NCBI GenBank assembly: GCA_002633005.1
Contig: NMRA01000208.1
Location: 103,504 to 167,503 of the forward strand
Origin: Phoronis australis
Taxonomy: Eukaryota; Phoronida; Phoronidae
Direction of reading: 5' to 3'
Length of the DNA stretch: 64,000 nt
Positions 25,490-35,997 of the stretch are shown here, piece after piece. The notes under the pieces were generated by a model. It had not been told where the DNA came from, ran no database searches, and saw nothing but the letters and a program-made list of their open reading frames with translations. Numbering within the stretch: the stretch's first letter is position 1; each line of letters opens with the position of its first letter. A program made the translations under genes and the position numbers.

Positions 25490-27523
25490 ACCCAGGAGAC
25501 AGACGACAATCACAAATGAACCCCTATAGTGCCGTACAAGTAAGGACCGAATAGATGCCACTCTCATGGGCGGCGCACCACAGGGCGGCTGGGGGCTATA
25601 GCCGCTCATAACTCTTATGTTTTATTAGGTTAGCTATTTTCGCGGACGTGGACACTTAAACGATCAGGGGAAGATGGATGGGCGGCTTTTGACAAACAGC
25701 TTTACTTGAGATGAAGCAAGCTTAGTGTATATTTTTTGTTAAAGGAATACTTTCAACTTATTATCCTATCGTTGATGAGAAGGTCTAATCATCACGTACG
25801 CCATGACATTTTTTGTATAACATCCGTCCATACGCCTCTGTTTCCGGGGGTAAGTCTATATGTGCACTTGTTGAGAAAGACCAAAAGAGACAATTTTCAA
25901 AATACTTCTCTCGGGGGGCTACTTTCACATATTCCCAGTTTTCATCCAAAACGCAAGAGTGTTAGCGATGCTGTTGATGCAATAATAAAGAGCACAGCTG
26001 GTTTCTATTGACAATAGTGCTGTGCTTCAAATACATTACTCCCTGTGGACTATTAAACATGACAATCCATAGCCAGTGAGTTTGAGTTATGGCATCGTTA
26101 ATAATGTAGAGTGGTTCGAATAACAGAGCGCCCTCGTTATTTCATATTTTCAATAAAAGAGGAATCATGACCTGTACTTTGTGCGTCTGAAGGTGTGTTT
26201 GTGCGTGAGCGAGAGCGCGTACGTTTCGTAGATCTTTACTGGCTAATGCGGTCCCGGAAAAGGAAGTCCAATGCGCAACCAATGATTGATCTTCAAAGAT
26301 CATTTCTCACGTAATGAATTTCCTTCTGTGAGCTTACTTCTCAAAGAACTCAATGCCTTGTGGACAAATTCTTCAGAAAATTATAGCTTCTCGGCTAATA
26401 TGTCATCTTTAACGAGGTGCCTTATTTCTAATTCTATTATAGCGGATATTGGCTCAATCGCCATACGCCTTAGTACGTTTATTCATAATCTCATCTATGA
26501 TAGCTAACGTAAAGACGTGATCAATGTTCTGATAAATAATCTGGCTTGTGTTATTAATTATACCCATGTTTTCAACAGAAAAACAACGACATACTTGATG
26601 TCAAGTCTGCGTTTGATGAGACAGTCACTTTTGTTTAAGAATCTGACTGAGGGACAGTAACGACTAGCTGATATTTTTCTGATACTCAACGAGGTCTCAG
26701 CTGGCACCGGGTTGACGTAATAATACATCTGAGATTCAACAGACCACTCCCATACAGGGACTCTCCTTTCAAAGGTATCAAAGGGGCATTATCGGCGAGA
26801 AGAATATTTTTTTAATCAGCCTCAACGCGGAACTGGACGTACACCCCCGCGGTCGTAGTCCAACGCACTGCCAACGGAGCTAAACTCCGTTCGATAAATA
26901 GCATGCGCGCACCCAGCCTTTGATATGGGGGACTCGAATTTCTGGCGATGTGGACCTTTTGCTGACAAAAAAGCTCGAGGACTAAAAAAAGAACGGGGTA
27001 CCACCTTCACTGTGCGTCTGTGCCTTTTCAGTGGACTTTTGTCTCGTTTTCTCGGACGTTTTATTTCTCTGAGGAGGACCTTTTTGCCCACTTCGCCAAA
27101 TAGGGGGCTCGTTCGAGTCCCCCAAGCCCCCTTGNGGCTAGAATTTGCGATTTGCATTTTTCGGCCGTAAAACTGATAATGACCCATAAAGAAAACGGGC
27201 ATGGCTTTCCCAGTTCTCAAGAGTTTTGTAAACTCCGTGATTAAAGAGTTCCAATGTCTCCTGTCGGTGTGTAGCAAACCATTGAGGAGCAGGAATATCA
27301 CGTGTCATGTCAATACCTGAGCAGCAACAACTTAAGCTGCATTTCACCCGTTAAAAACGAAAAAGGAATTTGTTTTTTTAATCTCATCAAAGTGTTCTGT
27401 TAATAATCCTTTCCGTGATAGGATTCTACTTCCGTTGCTGCAGAGTTTGGAATACAATGTCGATATGTTTATTACTTTGCACTATTTTGGTGAAGCCTTC
27501 ACTTGAACGTGGTCTGGCTTCCG
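25490..27523. other. Intergenic with one single-N join at 27,135
   Basis: No supported gene. The 159-codon minus-strand frame at 26,822-27,301 runs across the N and is arginine-rich without a domain. At about 26,830-26,890 the minus strand resembles a tRNA D-arm region, possibly an old SINE head. Unlike the other three gaps, no duplicated sequence abuts this N. Confidence 0.45.
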
Positions 27524-27648
27524 TTCCGTAGACGTGAGAACTCGCCAAAACGGAAGAGCACGCAAGATTTCGCGAGTTATTGACAAGCATCACAAGGAAA
27601 TCACGTGATCATACTAGCTTCCTTCGCGAGATTCTTGCATCTACGGAA
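27524..27648. mobile_element. MITE-like element with TTCCGTAGA ends
   Basis: TTCCGTAGACGTGAGAACTC at the left is mirrored imperfectly at the right by CGCGAGATTCTTGCATCTAC followed by GGAA. The length (125 bases) and interior words (CGCAAGATTTCGCGAG, CACGTGA) resemble the CAGTAACGCTAGG family, so it is probably a related subfamily. Confidence 0.5.
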
Positions 27649-29149
27649 TTCAACCCAGGTGACACAATTACAGAAAAGTGCAACCTGTTTACTCTGTTAT
27701 ATTTCTCTGACCGTAGTTACGATAGAAGGAAAAATGTGACATGCGGGCATAAATTTTTCTCACGAGGTGCTAAGTAAATGATTTATCATGCATATTTTTA
27801 TTGCCCATCTTTCCAGAAATAATTATTGTACTATCTATTATATTTTTTGTTTCACTCTTATATGTTGTAACACTCTTTTGTAGAAATGAATTACCTTTAT
27901 TTTGGCAACCCACGTTCTCCTTTTTACCCCTGAAAACTAGCATGTGGCGCACGTTCATTTATTTATTAATATATAGGACTTTTGTAGATCGTGAACATTT
28001 TTATATGTATATGTACGTCGGTAAAGTTTCGGCCTATTATTGCTCAATCATTTCCATGGTTATGATAATGTTTCAATTTGTTCGAGCTTATTAAATTTGA
28101 AGTGGGCGTGTCCCAAAATATGTCATCTATGTATATCCAGCATTAGCCTTTGCCATCGGTGTCAATAAGCAACTTCAACTTCTTATGCAGTGCCATTACT
28201 TTCTGGTTTTCCGATAGATTTTAACTTCCAAAGATTGTCACAGTGAGGTTTGACTTCTGAATGTGAAACAAATCCCGAGCATTGTGGTCACTTAAACAAT
28301 AAAGTAGCCGCAGTACTTTGCCATATTGCTTGAAGTAGAAACGTGTATCGCTACCTCCGTTCGTCTTGTAACCAACAAACTCACAAGTACTTATAAAAAG
28401 TCCAGACAAACGTGGCATCTTCCACTGTTCAAAACGTTCAACTAATTTACGAAGGAACCTCGTTGCCCGCTAATGTGGTAATTGAACCCTGGCCGCCGGC
28501 AGGAGAACAATTACCACGGAGCGGAGCACTGAACGTGGCTAGGAAAATTTAGCACTCTTTACAAAGCATTCATGACGCATTGCAAAAGTTGTTGCCACGC
28601 AAATATATCAAGCGATATGGTGCGTGGTAAGTGTGATTGTGTGTATATTTCGCCGTGGGAAGTGTTTGTGCGAGATAAGAGTTCTTGCAGTGCGTGTGGC
28701 AAGGATTTCGTGGAGAGCTGTAACACTTCTCCTGCAAGTTGCGAGGGTCGTCTTCCCGAATTATAATTGCTTGAATTTTAAGCTTTGGGATCATTAGCGT
28801 GCACAGTTTGTTTAGTGATGCCCGGGACGATTTTTTATTGAATGCCCCTTTGTCCACTCAAATGCATGGACCCTGATGCTAGAGTAGCTAAAAACTGATT
28901 TCATCGTTTGATTGGAACTAATTCCAGTTTTGCATTTGATCAATAAATAATAAATACTGGATACGTAGCATTGATCGACATTTATTAACATCGAAAAATC
29001 AACTCAATACAAAGAATTAATCGTCATATCAAAATTAGATAGAGTTTCTGATAATGGCCGTACATGTACCAGCCAAGTCAGAAGTTCGTCAGATGCTCAC
29101 CACAACTTTGCAACTGGATCGCTCAATTATTGTCTACGGTGCGCTCAAA
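27649..29149. other. Intergenic with one unassigned minus-strand open stretch
   Basis: On the minus strand at about 28,221-28,460 an open stretch of about 80 codons has protein-like composition (including FVGYKTNGGSDTRFYFKQYG). After its stop, a further frame ends LIDTDGKG at about 28,150. It matches no family I recognise. It may be a decayed 3' portion of the kinase-like relic upstream, or chance. Confidence 0.3.
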
Positions 29150-30321
29150 ATTCAGGCTCACCGTGTGTTGCTTTGGTTGACCAGACGTTTCAAAAGTGTG
29201 TATTGCAGTGGCCATGATGCCAAGGCCAAGTTTCGGCACAGCCATGCAAACGTTGCATTTGTGGAGGAAATTACCATTCTTTCCCATTCTTTCCGGCAAA
29301 GAAACCACTTTTTAAAGAGAGAGCAGGTGGTGAACTTTTCTGCCTTCAGGGCCTCGATGATATGTTCTCAAGTAACTTTTGGTGGCCCTTGAGACATTAG
29401 TTGATAAGCATCGTAAAATTTTTTGTTAGAACCTGTCTCCCAATTGATCAGGGCCATTAGATCGCATACTTTGATGAAGTCGCCGTAGTCAGTGTCACAA
29501 GTATTGTTCTCCGACAACGCTGCGTCTCGGAAATCCAAAACTGCACCTTGTACGAACCATTAACTTTGATCACTACAGTGTTGTCCGGAGTCACAGCTCT
29601 TAACATCACGCTTGCTCTGTTGAGAACAGTTAACATGTCCACATATCTTGATCAAGATGTCAAGCCACTCCCGGTCGGTAAGTGGAGTACAACCACACCT
29701 TTCCATCTTGTAGTCGCTAAGCAGTTCGCGTAGTGTGTTCCCACTGTGGTTAGCATTTCCTGCGAAGTCAAACAAATTTCCCAACAGAAAGTGAATTGCA
29801 TTTTCCTCCGACGCAAAAAAACCTCGAAGTTGCGGACCGATTTCTTTCCTGTCGACAAACCGGAACACTTCAACCTCTCCACTGACCTCGTATAAAGATG
29901 GCACCTCTTTGCAAAATACTTTTAGAGCGTAGAACATCTGTTGTTGCTCAACTAGAAACATGCAGACATAACTTCCTCGATTAATGACGACGGGTTCTCC
30001 GTCACGATAAACGTAATTGTACGAGAAACTCATAGGATCGTGAACAACACACATACCAAAGTTTAGGCGGAAATGAGTCGTCACCCTTGGCTGCACTTTC
30101 GTATACGTTGCATCCCAAACTCTCCTCGTCAGGTGTGATGTCTCTACTAGGTTCTCGACTAGAACTCCAGCAATGTATATTATAGCAACGCATTGCTCTT
30201 TTTTGCTTCAGCAGTTGTTTGGCATTTTCAGAACGTCGCTCTTGGTAAACACGACATGATCGTTGCATCCTAACGCATCCTCGTACGGGATGATGTCTCG
30301 CAGTTCTGAGCTTTTACTCAT
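29150..30321 (-). pseudogene. Decayed protein-kinase-like gene
   Basis: The open part at 29,560-30,096 carries kinase N-lobe features: a glycine-loop-like NRGSYVCM (residues 39-46) and a beta-3 lysine in FYALKVF (K59). In another frame at about 29,457-29,642 there is a catalytic-loop-like VTPDNTVVIKVNGSYKV. The original frame resumes with VLDFRDA, a DFG-like motif with Gly replaced by Arg. A canonical HRD is not seen. Upstream, a 37-codon frame starting at 30,321 contains RDIIPYEDALGCN, and a different frame contains RDITPDEESLGCN, so a short N-terminal motif is present twice. Frameshifts, an in-frame stop near 29,387 and lack of splice signals that would fix them argue for a pseudogene. The kinase group is unknown. 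Confidence 0.45.
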
Positions 30322-33300
30322 AGCCTTGTTTTGTGAAGTCCTTTTTTTTAAATCACCAAAGCAACCAGGTCACAGTTTGTAATATTTTTGGAGTGTTCGT
30401 GAGTGCAAAAGTTTTGGGAAACCAGCAATGAATAAATTATACTGCGTTACCGGCTTCAGGTGCAATAAAACTAAATGACCGGGCACCTGAGGCCGTATGA
30501 GCGCATGCTAATGCAGTGCTTGCTGACAGAAAGCTGTTGTGAAACAATTAACTCGATTTTATATGCTATGATCAGACTTTATCGGAACCTTTATTTCGAT
30601 ATATATGTATATACATTATTCGAATCATAGTTATTGTACACCTTTTTCCCTGTACGGTTCTGTGGAAGGGGAAGCTGGCTTTTCGGCCCTCTATGCGTAA
30701 GTAGATTTGCTATTTTGCGGCGTTTTTACCAAAATATTCATGTGTACGTTATTTTTTGGTTCACTGGTCTAATCTTTTCGTGACTGAAAGTTTAATTTTC
30801 AACTCTGGCAGCCCACTAACCCGGCTGGTTTATAAGTGATGTCTCCAGTACGGCCGCCGACGACGGGCTTAATCTGGTTCCGAGCCAATTGGTAACAATT
30901 ACGAGCGTTTTGTGTGTTTAAAACTGAAAAAAATCGTAAGTCCAAATTTACAGCACACGACCATTCTCTCCGGTTTGTATTTTACGGAAGAATAATTCTA
31001 ATTTATCACCCGCCGAACAGATCCAAAGTTCCCGCGACCGACCTCGGTAAATTGGCCTACCCAACTGTGTAGGCTACGGTACGTACGTACGTTACGGATT
31101 TCTATAAATCCGTAACAGCGATATAAAAACAACTCGTTTGTTTAAAAACTCAATGTGTTCCTAAGGGTTTTGCATACAATTTTGATGATTTATTGGCGTA
31201 AAGTGATGAAGTCGAGCGATAAGCTGACACCAGTATGCGTGTTTGAACCTTTGACGTCATTAGTTACTTTCAGCACTTCCGTCTGCCGTCTGGTGTCAGG
31301 TAAAAGAACTGAACTTGCTGTTATTGAGTGGAACTACTCGATTAAAATTGATACAAAATACGTTGTTTTTGGTGGAATTCTCTTTTAAGACTTCTTTTTG
31401 GAAAACATTCCGCTTGTTCTATGATACCACTATTGCATTTTTTCAATTTCCGATTTTTAAGTTCAATTTCGGCATGTTTAGCTGCACAAAAGCGAAATTT
31501 GAAATAGGTCATTTTCTTGCAATATCCTTTATTGTGATACGATTCCATTTCCATAACAAACTCAAGTGAGAAGCAATGTGTGCTCGCGTCGTTTTGAAAT
31601 TAACAAATTTTTGGGTCCGCCAACCCCAATAATGTCCAAAGCAAATTCTTGTGTCGCTGCGGGTTTTCTATTGTTAACGGAAATGGAAACTGATCACGGA
31701 ATGTTATGAGATTGATTTTATTCGTGTAAAAAGTCTAATTCGATTTTAGTTTTTAGCTAAACAAGACAAAGTGCAGCATTAAACGTGGTGACTATGAACA
31801 CGTCACTAAATGAATTTTTTAGGTCGTATTTGTAAAATACAGTGCTAACTTCATGCTAGGTCTCAGTAGCTGCCATAAGGGGCCATGATGTTTAAATCCA
31901 AATTCATTTTTAACATACACCAAAGCATAAAAGTTTTAGATATTAAAATATTCAAAACTTTGGTGTCTTACTGGAAGCAGCCACACACAACGTATAGTAG
32001 TCAGTTTCTTCATCGCTTACTTTGGAAAACATGGCCTCCAAGTTGGGGGTTATTTTATGAGTATGAGGCACAGCTCAGGAACAATAGAAACACAGAGCTG
32101 GTTTAAACGTGTTCATTTGTAACAGTATAAATTGCCTCGAATGCAATAACAGTCACCCTCAATAAAAAAACACACGTGTAAGAGTTGCTTCGATTTGTCA
32201 CATATATATTTGATGTTTGCATATCATAATTTCACTAGATTTAATATGACATTATTGTCGAGAAAAAGCTTTATTTCTAAAATCAGCGCCAGTGCAGATT
32301 CGAACATGAAATTCACGCGTCGCATCCAAACTTCTGGCTGAGCTAAATAGCGCGTATTTCACAGGTAAAGTCTCAGAACCTTGATTTCAGCCAGTGTCTA
32401 GCAGACAGCGACAGGGGCTGGCGATTTGTAATAAAATCACAAAACACAACGGATATTTTTGCTTTATAGCTCCGGTCAAAGTTTGTAACTTTCAATAATC
32501 CGCACAACACAATAAGCCCAGTATGGCGTTAACGTAAAGTGTTCTGTGACCCGAGGTAGGTAAGGATTCAATTACCGTACCTTGCCCGTAGGATTCTACA
32601 CCCTCTTGGTTGTACGTGTAATTCTAAATTACTGAGCAATTCTATACAAAAATATTGGTGAGCTTGGCCTTACTTAATGCAACAGCCGCAGTGTCCTTTT
32701 ACATAAGGTTGTAAATCCTTCTCAAACTTTTATTGACAGGAAGTAACCCGTTAAAAGCTTACACTATTCAGCGATATGCGCCTGTAAACCCAATCGATGT
32801 GAGTATCCCGGCTATTAATATATTTTAAACGAAAATATACAAATAATCGTATTTATATATGTCTTATAAAACACATCGTTTAAGACATAATCCGAGCACA
32901 CAGTATGTGTCTAGTGAAAAAGAATATATAGATTTGGTTTTGAATATTGCCGTCAAGTTTTGTAGGTAATGACAAGGCAACTTACCGCATGTCAAGTCTT
33001 CGTTAATATAAGCGCAAATGTTTCCTGTTCTGGAGATATGATCGGGTTGCGACATTCAAAGCTGACACGTGACCACTCAGAGGTCGTTATAAACGTAAAT
33101 ATCGATTATTCCAAGTATGAGTCGCCATAACAACGAATCGTTATTGTCTTTTAGCTCGTGTAAGTCTTTCTGCGAAAACCAAGTGTTTTGAGTTTACATA
33201 TGTGCGGCGATTGCACTCAGGCCGGCTGATTGTGGAGCGCGCATGTTTAGCGGACAGACAGCGGAATGACATTAAGTAACTTTTTTTCAAACTGCTTTTG

Positions 33301-33824
33301 TCATCATGTTAAATAGGTGACGGTAACATTTACAAGACTGGTCATTAATTTTATCGATGAAGAAAATGAAAAGGCTCCGGAGAGCAGCACTGGTCGAAAT
33401 TGATTGCTAGGAACATTGTAAGCAATGATTAAGAGTATGGTCGATGTTGAAAATGAGATCATGGTATGCACGATGACGACGACGAAGAAGAAGGCGAAAA
33501 TTCTCAAAGATGCGACTCAAAATTGAATGAATAGAATACTCATGATGCGAATGGTGATGATGACGACATGGATGGGTAGAATGGTGATGATGACGGATGA
33601 CGGATAACACATGTATCATAGCGCAAATTCGCCATCTTGCTTCCGGTATGGATCTAAGAAAATAGACTTCGAGCTTTTAACGAGTCACGTGATGTGCGCA
33701 AAAATGCAGCCTACCCCGGGCGAACATATAGATATCTTCTTAGGTCGACCAGCGTGGTAAAACATCAACTACAGTCATACATCACCCACAATCCTCTAAA
33801 ATTCTCCACACACAGTTAATCTTA
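30322..33824. other. Intergenic, no supported gene
   Basis: A small palindrome (GTTACGGATTT ... AAATCCGTAAC) lies at about 31,092-31,117 beside an ACGT run. A GAT/GAC-rich degenerate trinucleotide stretch covers about 33,420-33,605. Open frames of 60-85 codons show no domains. Confidence 0.45.
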
Positions 33825-34157
33825 TTGAAGCCAGACCTCCCTCAAGCTAACACTTCCTCTGCCATTTTGGTGGAAAACCTCGCATTCTCAATCAGCGCCC
33901 TCCTCCAGAAAGTCATGAAGAAATTTGGAGTTCAACACGGCAAATACCAGTCTCATTCATTTACCATTGGCGCTACCACCGCAGCGAGCTGCAGTGGGTT
34001 GGACATGATGTGCTGCAAGGTCTTCTATCGTCATAAGGGCATTCTTACATATCAAGAAGCACCCTGGTGGTACACATTGCGGGCCCCAATAGCATGTTTT
34101 GTCAAGGCAAAGGTGGGTTGCAATGCAATCAAATGTTCACCAAATTGTGAACTATGA
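33825..34157 (+). pseudogene. Tyrosine recombinase relic
   Basis: The 110-codon frame contains KKFGVQHGKYQSHSFTIGAT followed by TAASCSGL. This corresponds to the C-terminal catalytic region of tyrosine recombinases of DIRS-like and related elements, where the usual motif is HSFRIGAATTAA. The catalytic Arg of H-x-x-R is replaced by Thr (HSFT). The GRW block and nucleophilic Tyr region are unrecognisable or degenerate (VFYRHKGILTYQE). No N-terminal domain, reverse transcriptase or terminal repeat is seen nearby. It is a dead fragment. Confidence 0.6.
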
Positions 34158-34244
34158 ACTGCATGGAAGACAAGCCCGTTATACTTGATCCCGCATTGTG
34201 TCGGCAATGACACTGGCAGTGGCAAGTCACTAAACAAGTAGAGC

Positions 34245-34456
34245 ATAGTGGCAGCGTTTGTTGGTCCACACGTATAGTGCAGAGAGCATAGTGGCATAGT
34301 TTGTTGGTCCACACGGATAGTGCGGAGAGCATAATGACATAGTTTGTTGGTCCACACCGATAGTGCAGAGAGCATAGTGGCACAGTTTGTTGGTCCACAC
34401 GATAGTGTAGAGAGTATAGTGACATAGTTTGTTGGTCCACACGGATAGTGCAGAGA
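34245..34456. repeat. 43-bp minisatellite
   Basis: Five units at 42-43 base spacing share TTTGTTGGTCCACAC and TAGTGCAGAGAGCATAGTG. Three overlapping minus-strand open frames rich in CGPTN and LSALS arise from this repeat and are not genes. Confidence 0.92.
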
Positions 34457-35287
34457 CATATTCTAGAAATTGTTGTGGAATTTCTGAGCGTGAAGATACA
34501 GGCCTGATCTCAGGCTATTTGTAATGATTTCTCTGCGACGAATAGTTCTTGGGACAGGGGTTGGCGGAGTTATTGTGAGAAAGTTGTCGAAGTGAGTTTT
34601 GATTTCGTTTATAGGATAGATGTAAGTCGAGCGGTTATGAATATTTTGGGGGAGTGCAGTGGCGGATTTAGAAGGGAAACATGGCCCCCTAAAATTTTCC
34701 CAGATTCCATGTGGCACTATGAGTTCGGGGGTGCGAATGTCTGACGGGCAAAATCCTGGCTGGCTAACATTCTGCCCTCATGGCTGGCCCCCCTAACTAA
34801 AATTCCAAGAGTGCATTCCAATGTGATTGCAATGTGAATTGCGAATTTTCTGGAAGAGAGGCTGAGTAATACTGAGAAATGTCTGAGAATAGTCGATAGT
34901 ATTTTTTGAGTTGCGGGCGTGTGTTGGGCTTTCTATAGCAATTAAAGATAGACAGATTATTGATTCTATGGATGACCCTGAATATGCATGTAAATACGGT
35001 AACATGTTGTTTTTGACGAGTTGCCCAGTTTAGTACGTCAAGTACCTTCGCTTTGCTGTAACCGCTATTGCACTATCGATGCGGCCGGGGTTCCACTTGG
35101 ACGCTGCGTTGCCTGAATTTGTTTTCCAGCTTTAACTGGATTGTCTACAAATTTTGTAAGAATCTGGGAGCAACTACCTCCTGCCTGCCCGCTGAATAAG
35201 TTCGAATGAGTGATCATGTGATCAGAACATTATTGACCTGGGTCACTGACAAATAAACCCACTGAAAACTGAGGAAGTGTCGATGAT
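34457..35287. other. Intergenic, nothing recognised
   Basis: No domain-bearing frame and no clear repeat. Confidence 0.45.
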
Positions 35288-35640
35288 GCACGAAGTTCTG
35301 TCTCAAATTACCAACAGGTTAGAAAGACGTGGTGATATCAAATGTCCTGAACACAGACCGTACTTGTTCCGAAAGTCTTTGGAATAGATTTCCTCGACAC
35401 TGGTTGATCTGGTTGAGGAGCATCAATGCTGTAATCTCCAATCTGGGGCAACGGATAGCCTTGACAAAGACCTAACGCGTGTATCAGCACCTTTCCATCG
35501 AGAGTCACGAATCCTGTGCTTCTCTATTGTCCTGTCATTTTCGTCAGAGACAATCAGGTCCGCACGGCGATCTGTGTTCAAGACATTTGATATCACCGCG
35601 TCTTTCAAACCTGTTGGCACTTTGAGGCAGAGCTTCGTGC
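35288..35640. repeat. Inverted repeat with arms of about 78 bases
   Basis: The left arm at about 35,288-35,365 (including GGTGATATCAAATGTCCTGA) is mirrored at about 35,562-35,640 (TTCAAGACATTTGATATCAC) with roughly 85 percent identity by eye, around a 200-base spacer. It lies immediately upstream of the GIY-YIG relic and may be part of the same retroelement. Confidence 0.6.
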
Positions 35641-35997
35641 CCCTATAAGGACAGAAAACCTAAGAAAATGACAGCTAATGTGGTCTACGGACTGCAGTGT
35701 GGAGAGTGCCCTGAAACTTGTGTAGGTGAAACTAAGCAGTCCTTTAAAGCACGGTTGTACCAACATCGTCGGCCTATAGTTACGGCGACACTTATGACTG
35801 CCGTATTTACCCACTGTTAGGAATCTGGTCACAGCTTTGACCTTGACAATGTACTAATCCTTGACAAAGAGAAAAATCGGTTTCAACAGAAATTCAAGGA
35901 GTGTATATATGAAAGAACTGAAAATCCATCTTTGAACCAAAGAGGATACTCAAGATCAGTTCAACCTATCGCACACCTGGGACAGTATTCTGACTAA
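35641..35997 (+). pseudogene. Penelope-type GIY-YIG endonuclease relic
   Basis: From the ATG at 35,668 the frame reads MTANVVYGLQCGECPETCVG, then ETKQSFKARLYQHRRP, then GHSFDLDNVLILDKE, then KECIYERTENPSLNQRG. Order and spacing match the GIY-YIG endonuclease of Penelope-like elements (VYG.QC..C...Y.GET ... R..EH ... GH.FD...V.IL...E ... KE.I.I....PSLN). One in-frame TAG at 35,818 interrupts it. The frame ends with a TAA at 35,995. The reverse-transcriptase portion upstream is unrecognisable. It is a decayed 3' end of a retroelement. Confidence 0.7.

Noticed and set aside
26830-26890. Possible tRNA gene on the minus strand
   Set aside because: A D-arm-like stretch (TAGCTCCGTTGGCAGTGCG) is present, but the anticodon stem does not pair and no acceptor stem can be formed. 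At most it is an old SINE head.
27135-27135. A fourth gap-linked duplication
   Set aside because: Sequence before this N does not recur downstream in the window, so the pattern of the other three gaps does not apply.
26822-27301. 159-codon minus-strand frame
   Set aside because: It crosses an N at 27,135, has no domain, and its C-terminal part looks like translation of a decayed tRNA-like sequence.
34052-34459. Three overlapping minus-strand frames rich in CGPTN and HYAL words
   Set aside because: They are translations of the 43-bp minisatellite, open in several frames because of the repeat, with no unique coding sequence.
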